Below, piece by piece: positions 1-6,647 of a DNA stretch of 8,909 bases. Origin of the DNA: an uncultured Lachnospiraceae bacterium (GTDB lineage Bacteria; Bacillota; Clostridia; Lachnospirales; Lachnospiraceae). The DNA is taken from the NCBI GenBank assembly GCA_934370915.1, contig CAKRNI010000098.1:1-8909 (forward strand), written 5' to 3'. A program made the position numbers and the translations under genes. Positions within the stretch are counted from its first letter, which is position 1. Each line of letters begins with the position of its first letter. Under the pieces are notes generated by a model. The model was given only the letters and a program-made list of their open reading frames with translations. It had not been told where the DNA came from and searched no databases.

Positions 1-56
1 CGCTACAATGGTAAACGTTCGATTTTGACATAATATAAGCTTACAGGAGATGTGAC

Positions 57-740
57 ATGAATACGAATGAACGAACTGACAAGCGCCCTGTCTGGCGCGG
101 TGAACTTGCTCTTCTTATTGTGATTTTGATCAACAGTTTCGGTGTTGTCTTAATGCTGGACTCCGGCGCCGGAATTTCGGCGATTTCCAGCGTTCCGTAC
201 GCTTTTTCTGAATCCTTCCCGGCTCTGACACTCGGAACCTGGACTTATATCTTTCAGGGAATTCTCGTAACAGCCCTCATGATCTTACGGAAAAAGTTTG
301 TTCCTACATACCTCTTCAGCTTCGTTGTAGGCTTCGCCTTCAGTAAGATGTTAGATGTATATAAGACCGCCCTCGCGGGCCTCACGATGGGGATCGGATA
401 CCAGATCGTCTATTTTATCGTGAGCTATCTCGTCATCTGCCTCGGAATCGCCCTCTCCAACCGCTGCGGACTTCCGATCATCCCGACAGACCTCTTTCCG
501 AGAGAAATGGCCGATATTCTGAATGTTCCATACTCCAGAGTCAAGATCACCTTCGACGTGACCTGCCTCGCCGTGACCGCGGGACTGACTTTCTGTTTCC
601 TCGGTCATATCAAAGGGCTTGGAATCGGAACGATCCTCGCTGCGTTCACGATGGGTAAGGTCATCGGCATGATAGGCAATATACTGGACAAACACTTCCG
701 GTTTGTGTCATTCCTCACAGAACGCAGCAAATCGTTTTAG
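57..740 (+). CDS. YczE/YitT-like (DUF6198) six-segment membrane protein
   Basis: The 227-residue product is an integral membrane protein of unknown substrate. Six hydrophobic segments are visible at about residues 17-36, 60-78, 83-103, 111-134, 168-185 and 188-209, and there is no cleavable signal peptide. The stretch around residues 139-165 (LPIIPTDLFPRE, then VPYSRVKITFDV) is the polar signature loop I associate with the DUF6198/YczE group, which is related to YitT-like proteins. Length and topology fit that group. The ATG is supported by AGGAGA at 45-50, with a 6-base spacer. No clear -35/-10 pair is seen in the 44 bases before the ribosome binding site, so the promoter may lie outside the window. 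The next gene converges on it across a shared terminator. Family assignment is fairly secure. Its role is unknown; some relatives have been proposed to be transporters. Confidence 0.85.
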   Translation: MNTNERTDKRPVWRGELALLIVILINSFGVVLMLDSGAGISAISSVPYAFSESFPALTLGTWTYIFQGILVTALMILRKKFVPTYLFSFVVGFAFSKMLDVYKTALAGLTMGIGYQIVYFIVSYLVICLGIALSNRCGLPIIPTDLFPREMADILNVPYSRVKITFDVTCLAVTAGLTFCFLGHIKGLGIGTILAAFTMGKVIGMIGNILDKHFRFVSFLTERSKSF

Positions 741-939
741 GTCCTGTATTACTTTTCCTGTATCCATGCTGCTCCTCCTATCTTATAATGTTCCATATTG
801 CTTTACGAATTCGCATTTAAACTTCATAATTTTAGGCAGAATCATAAAGCAGCCCACTCTTGCAGCTCTCCAATTTAAAATAGGAAGCAGTCCGTTTTAA
901 AAAAATTTTCAGTGAATACTTTTAAATTTTTTATATAAG

Positions 940-1005
940 AAAGCCGCCTGAGCTTTTTCCCCCATAGGTTCATAATCCTATCACAGAGAAAGACCAGACG
1001 GCTTT
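940..1005. terminator. Nested bidirectional terminator between convergent genes
   Basis: Arms AAAGCCGCCTG (940-950) and CAGACGGCTTT (995-1005) pair over 11 positions with one C-A mismatch. Inside the large loop a second hairpin forms from ATAGG (964-968) and CCTAT (977-981), so the fold is two-tiered. A T-rich tract follows on each strand: TTTTCTTAT on + and TTTCTTATATAAAAAATTT on -. Its position between two convergent genes fits a terminator serving both. The gap from 741 to 1052 holds nothing else I can support; a 65-residue open frame at 703-900 has no ribosome binding site and overlaps the end of the upstream gene. Confidence 0.75.
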
Positions 1006-1052
1006 TCTTATCTACGCTGCAATTTGTACCGCAGCTTTCTTTTCTGAATTCT

Positions 1053-1535
1053 TTACGCTAACACAGTCCCTTCCGGAAATGCCCCACGGAACACCTTGCG
1101 GACAAGCGGTCCTGCGATGATGAGCTGGAACGGCAGTGCCATTACAAAATTCTTTGGGATATTCGTGAGCCAGATGATCAGCAGAGGGCCGAAGTTTCCG
1201 CTCTTTACGCAGCCCTCAAGGGCACCGTAAAGGGACATGATAATCACCATCGGAACCACCATGGAGCAGGAAACCGCGATCACCTTGTGGAGTACCGGAC
1301 TCTCCGGCTTTACAAGAAAACGGAACGCGAATCCCTTCGCCGGTCCAGAGACCACGAACCAGTCCATGCACATTGCAACCACATAGGCGATCGGGAATCC
1401 GATCCAGGCCTCGCGGATCGTTGTGAGGTTTAACGCTCCCATATGAAGTGTTACGTTGTAGATGCTCATCCAGAGCACCATGGTAAAACACATTAATACT
1501 GTGTAGATCAGACTTTCTCTCTTATTTCTTGGCAT
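1053..1535 (-). CDS. DUF2798 family four-segment membrane protein
   Basis: The 160-residue product is a small integral membrane protein of the DUF2798 family, whose function is unknown. Four hydrophobic segments lie at about residues 9-30, 42-62, 84-109 and 117-148, arranged as two similar pairs. The C-terminal stretch IPKNFVMALPFQLIIAGPLV is the recognisable family motif, and the first pair carries the matching VTLHMG and GFPIAYVVA elements. Length is typical for the two-repeat form. The start is set by AAGGAG (complement of 1543-1548) with a 7-base spacer; another ATG 4 bases upstream is out of frame. The gene stands alone on the minus strand, ends near a shared terminator, and is preceded by a structured leader with a terminator-like hairpin at 1626-1674. 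Confidence 0.87.
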   Translation of the reverse strand: MPRNKRESLIYTVLMCFTMVLWMSIYNVTLHMGALNLTTIREAWIGFPIAYVVAMCMDWFVVSGPAKGFAFRFLVKPESPVLHKVIAVSCSMVVPMVIIMSLYGALEGCVKSGNFGPLLIIWLTNIPKNFVMALPFQLIIAGPLVRKVFRGAFPEGTVLA

Positions 1536-1625
1536 ACATTTTCTCCTTTTTCAACCTGTAAATTTCTTTGAAAACGACGTGGATATAAGAACTGTCTCTG
1601 ACCGTTCCTTCTGGGCATACGACAG

Positions 1626-1674
1626 AAAAAAGCAGCGAAGCCAACAAAACTCGTTGCGACTCCACTGCTCTTTT
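1626..1674 (-). terminator. Terminator-like hairpin in the leader of the DUF2798 gene
   Basis: Read on the minus strand, arms AAAAGAGCAGTGGAGTC and GGCTTCGCTGCTTTTTT pair almost continuously, with several G-T wobbles. The inner CAAC/GTTG pairs after a short bulge, and the arm ends in six Ts. On the plus strand the wobbles become A-C mismatches, so the minus-strand transcript is the one that folds well. It lies 91 bases upstream of the DUF2798 start codon, with no gene upstream on that strand. It could be a leader attenuator, or the end of a short RNA begun near 1708. I recognise no known riboswitch or T-box core. Confidence 0.5.
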
Positions 1675-1686
1675 CGTGTACATCTC

Positions 1687-1717
1687 ACTGCGTTCTCAAT
1701 CTCTATGTGAACGCAGT
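1687..1717. repeat. 9-bp perfect inverted repeat overlapping a possible -10 box
   Basis: ACTGCGTTC (1687-1695) and GAACGCAGT (1709-1717) are exact reverse complements with a 13-base spacer. The right arm overlaps TATACT read on the minus strand (1720-1715), a plausible -10 box for the DUF2798 leader. The -35 region about 17-18 bases further up is weak (TACGAA or TTACGA). The repeat could be a protein-binding operator or a hairpin. A second inverted pair in the same spacer, AGTATACAA (1715-1723) and TTGTATACT (1771-1779), gives a TATACT box on each strand and may reflect divergent start sites. Confidence 0.4.
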
Positions 1718-1857
1718 ATACAATATTTTTATATCGCTTCGTAAGTACTTTTTTCCACAAAACACCAATTTTGTATACTTGCACAAAACTTTAGCCCAAT
1801 TCTATCATTTCATTATTCACATTCATCCTGTCCTCACCATGACATCCATGGGATTCT

Positions 1858-1896
1858 AAAGCTGTCCCCACTTTCTATCGCAAACCACAGCTTTTT
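1858..1896 (+). repeat. Hairpin AAAGCTGT/ACAGCTTT with T-run upstream of the marR promoter
   Basis: AAAGCTGT (1858-1865) and ACAGCTTT (1887-1894) form a perfect 8-bp inverted repeat with a 21-base loop, followed by two more Ts. It resembles a weak terminator on the plus strand but has no gene before it. The right arm recurs at 2012-2019 in the marR leader, and a variant CACAGTTTCTT occurs at about 1907-1917. The spacer 1536-2044 holds this hairpin, the leader hairpin at 1626-1674, the inverted repeats near 1700-1780 and the marR promoter. I see no gene in it; a 77-residue open frame on the minus strand there has no convincing start or family. Confidence 0.35.
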
Positions 1897-1930
1897 CATC
1901 ATTGATCACAGTTTCTTCACAATTTTTTCA

Positions 1931-1959
1931 TTGACATTCCCCCACAAAAGTCTTATTAT
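1931..1959 (+). promoter_or_regulatory. Sigma-A promoter of the marR-ABC operon
   Basis: TTGACA (1931-1936) is a perfect -35 box. It is followed after exactly 17 bases by TATTAT (1954-1959), a 5/6 match to the -10 consensus. This is the clearest promoter in the window. Transcription would begin near 1966, inside the palindrome that follows, giving a leader of about 80 bases before the MarR start codon. No other promoter is evident between the three genes that follow. Confidence 0.8.
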
Positions 1960-1960
1960 G

Positions 1961-1990
1961 CTTAGTAAGCTAATAAATTAGTTTGCTAAG
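1961..1990. promoter_or_regulatory. 30-bp palindromic operator, probable MarR binding site
   Basis: CTTAGTAAGCTAAT (1961-1974) and ATTAGTTTGCTAAG (1977-1990) are reverse complements at 12 of 14 positions around a 2-base centre. The site begins one base after the -10 box and covers the predicted start of transcription. A long AT-rich palindrome there is the usual layout for a MarR-family autorepressor, and the regulator gene begins 54 bases downstream. Bound protein would block promoter opening. Identity as the binding site of this particular regulator is inferred from position and symmetry. Confidence 0.75.
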
Positions 1991-2044
1991 TATATGGCAG
2001 ACGACCGAATCACAGCTTTTTATTTATAAGGGGGAACCTGATCT

Positions 2045-2467
2045 ATGAAAGAAACCGTTGGACGCAGTGTGGGAATGCTCTCCAACCTGATCCGCAGGCA
2101 CTTCAGTACCTTTTCTTTTCATGGTACATTAAGCGGCGCACAGGGAAAAACGCTTCATTTTATTCTGGTGCGCGGACAGGAATGCGATGTCTTCCAGAAA
2201 GATATCGAAGAGGAGTACAGCCTCAGACCACCGACCGCCACAAAGCTCTTAAAGGATATGGAAAAAAACGGACTGATCTACCGGGAGGCAGTTCCTTACG
2301 ATGCCCGTCTAAAGCGCATCGTTGCCACTGAAAAGGCCATGCGGTATCAGAAACTGATCTGCCAAAGTCTGGAAGAAACCGAAGATCGTCTGACCTCCGG
2401 AATATCCCCTGAGGATCTCGCCGTGTTTTTCAGGGTCATCAACCAGATGATCCGAAATATGTCCTGA
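2045..2467 (+). CDS. MarR-family transcriptional regulator of the exporter operon
   Basis: The 140-residue product is a winged helix-turn-helix DNA-binding protein, expected to act as a dimer in the cytoplasm. The recognition region runs from about residue 49 to 78 (DVFQKDIEEEY, then PPTATKLLKDMEKNGLI). The wing follows at about 79-94 and holds the family's conserved Asp-x-Arg (Asp86, Arg88). N- and C-terminal helices would form the dimer interface. The start is preceded by AAGGGGG (2028-2034) with a rather long 10-base spacer. The gene is first in an operon with two ABC half-transporters, and a near-perfect palindrome covers its transcription start. It most likely represses its own operon and is released by a ligand related to the exporter substrate. 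Family assignment is secure; ligand and true targets are unknown. Confidence 0.9.
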   Translation: MKETVGRSVGMLSNLIRRHFSTFSFHGTLSGAQGKTLHFILVRGQECDVFQKDIEEEYSLRPPTATKLLKDMEKNGLIYREAVPYDARLKRIVATEKAMRYQKLICQSLEETEDRLTSGISPEDLAVFFRVINQMIRNMS

Positions 2468-2564
2468 ATATCCGGACGGATCCCACCTGCAGAACCTGCA
2501 TGTTCTCCGCATCAGGAGCTTTTGCGGGATTGCAAATTTTATATGGAAACGAGGTAAATCATTC

Positions 2565-4298
2565 ATGGTTAAAACACTTTTAAAAAGCGTGCGCCAGTAC
2601 AAACGCGTGTCCATCGAGACACCGCTGTTTGTCACCATGGAAGTCATTCTGGAATGTACGATTCCTCTCATCATGTCTAAGCTTATCGATGACATGACCG
2701 GATCTTCCATGGCACCGATCTTAAAATACGGCGCCCTCTTACTGGTCCTTGCGACCCTTTCCCTGCTCTTCGGCGTTCTCTCGGCGAGAGCGGCTGCCAC
2801 AGCCGGGTGCGGACTCGCGAAGAACTTAAGAAGAGATCTCTACTTTAAGACCCAGGACTTCGCCTTCGCAGACATCGACAAGTTCTCCTCCTCCTCTCTC
2901 GTTACGAGGATGACGACGGATGTCACGAACGTTCAGAACGCCTACCAGATGCTGATCCGCATGGCAGTCCGTGCCCCGCTTATGACAGTCTTTTCCGTCA
3001 TCATGAGCATGAGCATCAATGTCCGGATGTCCTTCATCTTTCTGGCACTTCTCCCAGTTCTTGCAGCGGCACTGTTTGGCATCTTCTTCTATGTCCACCC
3101 GATCTTTAAGCGGATCTTCAAGAAATACGATGCCTTAAATAACTCCGTCCAGGAGAACGTCGGCGGCATCCGTGTCGTAAAATCCTTCGTCCGCGAAGGT
3201 TACGAGAAGGAGAAATTCGAAAACGCTGCCGAGGAGGTGCGAAAAGACTTCACGATGGCAGAAAAGATCCTCGCCTTAAATAACCCGGTGATGACCTTCT
3301 GCATCTATGTTTCAATGCTTTTAGTAAGCTTTTTCGGCGCGAAGCTCATCATCGGCACCGGAGGCAGCGAGCTTTCCACCGGGGAACTTTCTTCCCTGAT
3401 CAGCTACGGCGTTCAGATCCTCACATCCATGATGATGCTGTCCATGGTATTCGTTATGTGCAGCATGGCCCAGGAATCCGGCGACCGTATTGCCGAAGTC
3501 CTGAATCATGAGAGCGTTTTACGATCCCCAGAAAACGGAACAACGGACGTAAAGGACGGCAACGTCGAGTTCGACCATGTTTCCTTCCGCTATTCCGGAA
3601 AGAACAAAAAATTTGCCCTGACTGACATTGATCTTAAGATTCCGTCCGGTTCCACCATCGGTATCATCGGCGGTACCGGCTCCGCAAAGACCACATTGAT
3701 CCAGCTGATCCCACGTCTCTACGATGTGACGGAGGGCGCAGTGAAGGTCGGTGGACGCGATGTGCGGGAGTACGATCTTCAGTCCCTCCGTGACGCTGTG
3801 GCTGTCGTTCTCCAGAAGAACGTCCTCTTCTCCGGAACGATCAAGGAGAACCTCCGCTGGGGCAATAAGAATGCCACAGACGAGGAACTGATCCACGCGT
3901 GCCGATTAGCGCAGGCGGACGAGTTCGTCACACAATTCCCGGATGGATATGACACCTACATCGAACAAGGCGGAACGAACGTCTCCGGCGGACAGAAACA
4001 GCGTCTCTGCATCGCGAGAGCGATCTTAAAGAAACCGAAGATCCTGATCCTGGACGACTCGACTTCCGCAGTCGATACAAAGACTGATGCCCTGATCCGT
4101 CAGGCATTTAAAAATGAGCTTCCGGACACCACAAAGATCATCATCGCCCAGCGTGTCTCCTCCGTTCAGGACGCGGACCGCATTCTCGTCATGGATGGCG
4201 GGCGGATCGTGGAATCCGGAACCCACGAAGAACTTCTCGCCTTAAACGGTATTTACAGAGAAGTCAATGATTCCCAGACAAAGAGCAAGGAGGCATGA
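2565..4298 (+). CDS. ABC exporter half-transporter, degenerate-site subunit
   Basis: The 577-residue protein has an N-terminal type-I exporter membrane domain (about residues 15-310, six hydrophobic segments) fused to a C-terminal ATPase domain (about 335-570). Motifs seen: Walker A GGTGSAKTT (369-377), with Ala in place of the usual third Gly; Q-loop Gln417; signature VSGGQ (473-477); Walker B ending at Asp497. The catalytic Glu position is Asp498 and the H-loop His is Gln529 (AQRVSS). These two losses mark the non-hydrolysing half of an asymmetric exporter, while its intact signature serves the partner's site. The pattern matches the BmrC/YheI/LmrC-type subunits. The gene begins 97 bases after marR with a modest ACGAGG site, and its stop overlaps the first ATG of the next frame. 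It probably exports drugs or other amphiphilic compounds with its partner; the substrate cannot be read from sequence. Confidence 0.92.
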   Translation: MVKTLLKSVRQYKRVSIETPLFVTMEVILECTIPLIMSKLIDDMTGSSMAPILKYGALLLVLATLSLLFGVLSARAAATAGCGLAKNLRRDLYFKTQDFAFADIDKFSSSSLVTRMTTDVTNVQNAYQMLIRMAVRAPLMTVFSVIMSMSINVRMSFIFLALLPVLAAALFGIFFYVHPIFKRIFKKYDALNNSVQENVGGIRVVKSFVREGYEKEKFENAAEEVRKDFTMAEKILALNNPVMTFCIYVSMLLVSFFGAKLIIGTGGSELSTGELSSLISYGVQILTSMMMLSMVFVMCSMAQESGDRIAEVLNHESVLRSPENGTTDVKDGNVEFDHVSFRYSGKNKKFALTDIDLKIPSGSTIGIIGGTGSAKTTLIQLIPRLYDVTEGAVKVGGRDVREYDLQSLRDAVAVVLQKNVLFSGTIKENLRWGNKNATDEELIHACRLAQADEFVTQFPDGYDTYIEQGGTNVSGGQKQRLCIARAILKKPKILILDDSTSAVDTKTDALIRQAFKNELPDTTKIIIAQRVSSVQDADRILVMDGGRIVESGTHEELLALNGIYREVNDSQTKSKEA

Positions 4299-4303
4299 TC
4301 ATG
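4287..4303 (+). promoter_or_regulatory. Ribosome binding site deciding the start of the second ABC gene
   Basis: AAGGAGG (4287-4293) is the best ribosome binding site in the operon. The upstream ATG at 4295 overlaps the previous stop codon and is only 1 base from this site. The ATG at 4301 has an ideal 7-base spacer. The start is therefore placed at 4301, and the site lies inside the end of the upstream gene, which favours translational coupling of the two subunits. Confidence 0.75.
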
Positions 4304-6199
4304 GAAAAACAGAATAAGAAAAATGGCACCTTCGGCCGCCTGCTCCGCTACATTTACAAGAACTACCGGGTGTACATGATCACCGTGATCATCTGCATCA
4401 TCATCGCCGCGGCTGCCTCCGTGGTCCAGACTGTATTTTTACAGCGGCTCATCGATACCTGCATTCTTCCGGGACTGGAGAACGGATTTGAGAGTATCCG
4501 GCAGCCGTTTATGCAGACGATCCTCTCGATGGTCACCCTGTATGTGTTCGGTGTCGCGGCAGCCTTCACCTACACCCACCTCATGGCGACCGTGACACAG
4601 GGGACATTAAAACACCTGCGTGTGGACATGTTCGATAAGATGCAGTCCCTGCCGATCAAATATTTTGACACCCACGCCCACGGCGATATCATGAGTACCT
4701 ACACAAACGATACCGACGCGATCCGCCAGCTGATCGGCCAGTCGCTTCCGATGGTCTTCCAGTCCTCTCTCACGATCACGGTCATGCTCCTCATGATGAT
4801 CTATTACAGTGTGTGGATGACTCTCGTTGTGTGCCTCTTCTCCGCTCTCATGCTGACCGTCACGAAGAAATTCGGCGGCGCAAGCTCCCGCTACATGATG
4901 GCACAGCAGAGATCCCTCGCGAAGGAGGAAGGTTTCATCGAGGAGATGATCCAGGGACAGAAGGTCGTCAAGGTCTTCTGCCACGAGGACGAGTGTAAGA
5001 AGGATTTTGACAAGTTGAACGAGCAGCTTTTCTCCGACGGTGAGCAGGCAAACCGTTATGGTAACTCCCTGATGCCGATCTTAAATAACGTGGGCAACCT
5101 GATGTATGTGGTCCTCGCCATTGTCGGCGGACTCCTCGTATATCTCAAAGCCCCGAACTTAAGTCTCAGCAGTTCCGGTATTGTCACCATCGGTGTGATC
5201 GTCTCCTTCCTCGGTATGGCAAGACAGCTCTCCCAGACCATCGGTCAGGCCTCCATGCAGGTTGCCATGATCGCCATGGGTCTTGCGGGCTCTTCCCGTG
5301 TGTTCGCACTGATCGATGAGAAACCGGAGGAAGATGAGGGGTATGTGACTCTTGTACGCGCGGAATGGGGCGCTGACGGCGTCTTAAAAGAGACAAACGA
5401 CAAGAGCGGAATCTGGGCCTGGAAGCACCCGCACAAGGCGGACGGCACAGTTACTTATACACCATTAAAGGGCGATATCCGCTTAGAGGACGTTGATTTC
5501 GGATACACGCCGGAGAAGCTTGTGCTTCATGACATCACACTCTACGCGAAGCCCGGTCAGAAGATCGCCTTCGTCGGCGCCACAGGTGCCGGTAAGACGA
5601 CCATCACGAACCTGATCAACCGGTTTTATGATATTCCGGACGGCAAGATCCGGTACGATGGGATCAATATCACAAAGATCCGGAAACCGGATCTCAGGCG
5701 GTCTCTCGGCGTTGTTCTTCAGGATGTGAATCTCTTTACGGGTACGGTTATGGAGAATATCCGTTATGGACGGCTGGATGCCACCGATGAAGAATGCATG
5801 GCGGCTGCAAGACTTGCGAATGCAGATGATTTTATCCAGAGACTTCCGGAAGGTTACAATACGATGCTGACCGGCAACGGCGCCAGCCTTTCCCAGGGGC
5901 AGAGACAGCTCATTTCCATCGCGAGAGCAGCTGTCGCGGATCCGCCTGTGATGATCCTTGACGAGGCGACGAGTTCGATTGATACGAGAACGGAGGCGCT
6001 GGTTCAGGAGGGCATGGATAACCTGATGATGGGACGCACGGTGTTCGTGATCGCCCACAGACTTTCTACGGTACGCAACAGTAAGGCGATCATGGTTTTA
6101 GATCACGGGCATATCATTGAGCGCGGGGATCATGAGACGTTGATCGCGCAGAAGGGTGTGTATTATCAGTTGTATACTGGGGCGTTTGAGTTGGAGTGA
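4301..6199 (+). CDS. ABC exporter half-transporter, catalytically competent subunit
   Basis: The 632-residue protein (634 if begun at 4295) is a type-I exporter half-transporter: membrane domain at about residues 15-330, ATPase domain at about 390-625. Numbered from 4301: Walker A GATGAGKTT (426-434), Walker B ending at Asp554 with the catalytic Glu555, and H-loop His586 are all canonical. The signature is LSQGQ (530-534) instead of LSGGQ. That substitution falls in the half-site that faces the first subunit's degenerate Walker motifs, so the pair forms one consensus and one degenerate ATP site. Between the last membrane helix and the ATPase core lies an extra charged segment (about 338-390) absent from the first subunit; this recalls the BmrD/YheH/LmrD type. 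The two genes are co-translated and should form an obligate heterodimer under MarR control. A strong terminator follows. Confidence 0.92.
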   Translation: MEKQNKKNGTFGRLLRYIYKNYRVYMITVIICIIIAAAASVVQTVFLQRLIDTCILPGLENGFESIRQPFMQTILSMVTLYVFGVAAAFTYTHLMATVTQGTLKHLRVDMFDKMQSLPIKYFDTHAHGDIMSTYTNDTDAIRQLIGQSLPMVFQSSLTITVMLLMMIYYSVWMTLVVCLFSALMLTVTKKFGGASSRYMMAQQRSLAKEEGFIEEMIQGQKVVKVFCHEDECKKDFDKLNEQLFSDGEQANRYGNSLMPILNNVGNLMYVVLAIVGGLLVYLKAPNLSLSSSGIVTIGVIVSFLGMARQLSQTIGQASMQVAMIAMGLAGSSRVFALIDEKPEEDEGYVTLVRAEWGADGVLKETNDKSGIWAWKHPHKADGTVTYTPLKGDIRLEDVDFGYTPEKLVLHDITLYAKPGQKIAFVGATGAGKTTITNLINRFYDIPDGKIRYDGINITKIRKPDLRRSLGVVLQDVNLFTGTVMENIRYGRLDATDEECMAAARLANADDFIQRLPEGYNTMLTGNGASLSQGQRQLISIARAAVADPPVMILDEATSSIDTRTEALVQEGMDNLMMGRTVFVIAHRLSTVRNSKAIMVLDHGHIIERGDHETLIAQKGVYYQLYTGAFELE

Positions 6200-6223
6200 T
6201 GGCTCTTAGTTGGTAGATTTCAG

Positions 6224-6241
6224 CTTAAGTGTTGACTTAAG
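6224..6241. repeat. 7-bp perfect inverted repeat after the exporter operon
   Basis: CTTAAGT (6224-6230) and ACTTAAG (6235-6241) form a perfect stem with a GTTG loop, 24 bases after the stop codon and 22 bases before the operon terminator. It has no T-run of its own. It may protect the 3' end of the transcript or be incidental. Confidence 0.4.
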
Positions 6242-6262
6242 ATGTAACTTGGATTCTATTTT

Positions 6263-6312
6263 AAAAGCCCTGTTGCACTGGCATGTGGATTGCTGGTGCG
6301 GCAGGGCTTTTT
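6263..6312 (+). terminator. Strong intrinsic terminator of the marR-ABC operon
   Basis: Arms at 6263-6278 (AAAAGCCCTGTTGCAC) and 6296-6311 (GTGCGGCAGGGCTTTT) pair over 16 positions with two T-G wobbles and no bulge. A T5 run ends at 6312. The loop can extend the stem through GGCA/TGCT. It lies about 65 bases after the second ABC stop codon and should end the operon efficiently. The flanking A- and T-runs would also allow some termination in the opposite direction. Confidence 0.85.
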
Positions 6313-6520
6313 GCAGCTATGTATATGGAAGAATATGTGAGGGCAGATTCTGTGGGTTGATTCATTGTTGCGGGGACGCGCCGGTACCCCTCCGGGAGCG
6401 GGCCTTGAGGAATTCCGGGAGGGTTCCTCTAAGCTTGCAGAAGAATGCTAAGGGCGGAGGGCAGGATTGTTCGTCCGGCAGTTTAATCGTCAAATGCAAT
6501 GCGCCGGGATGGGATGTACG

Positions 6521-6647
6521 ATGCGGGAAGTAATACTGGAATCCCATTTTGCGGATGATATCTAATACATTGAGGATATATCCGAACAGCCTTGTATTCC
6601 AAAAGAGCGTATCGATGAGTTGGACAGTCTCTGTCATCCGTTATCAT
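6521..6647 (+). pseudogene. Possible decayed gene tail next to the insertion element
   Basis: One frame reads MREVILESHFADDI, then a TAA at 6563-6565, then YIEDISEQPCIPKERIDELD and SLCHPLS up to the proposed element end. The composition is acidic and protein-like, and a single base change (GAA to TAA) would account for the stop. If the element is removed at 6647/8644, the frame continues as TGT AAA TAA and ends 3 bases before a terminator-like hairpin. I recognise no family, and there is no ribosome binding site. The rest of the stretch from 6313 to 6520 holds only overlapping chance frames on both strands (one of 107 residues beginning inside the terminator, one of 91 residues on the minus strand) and a GC-rich inverted repeat near 6388-6427. 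Call is tentative. Confidence 0.25.

Noticed and set aside
25..36. TTGACA followed by TAATAT ahead of the first gene
   Set aside because: The two boxes are directly adjacent with no spacer, so they cannot form one sigma-A promoter. At 17-base spacing each lacks a convincing partner.
1551..1784. A 77-residue minus-strand frame upstream of the DUF2798 gene
   Set aside because: It reads through the hairpin and T-run at 1674-1626, lacks a good ribosome binding site, and shows no family features.
6210..6533. A 107-residue open frame after the exporter operon
   Set aside because: It runs straight through the strong terminator at 6263-6312, has no ribosome binding site, and its translation is Cys/Arg-rich with no recognisable domain.
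6362..6637. A 91-residue open frame on the minus strand
   Set aside because: The second half is low in plausibility (Pro/Arg/Gly-rich) and it has no clear ribosome binding site. The possible remnant on the opposite strand competes with it; neither is secure.
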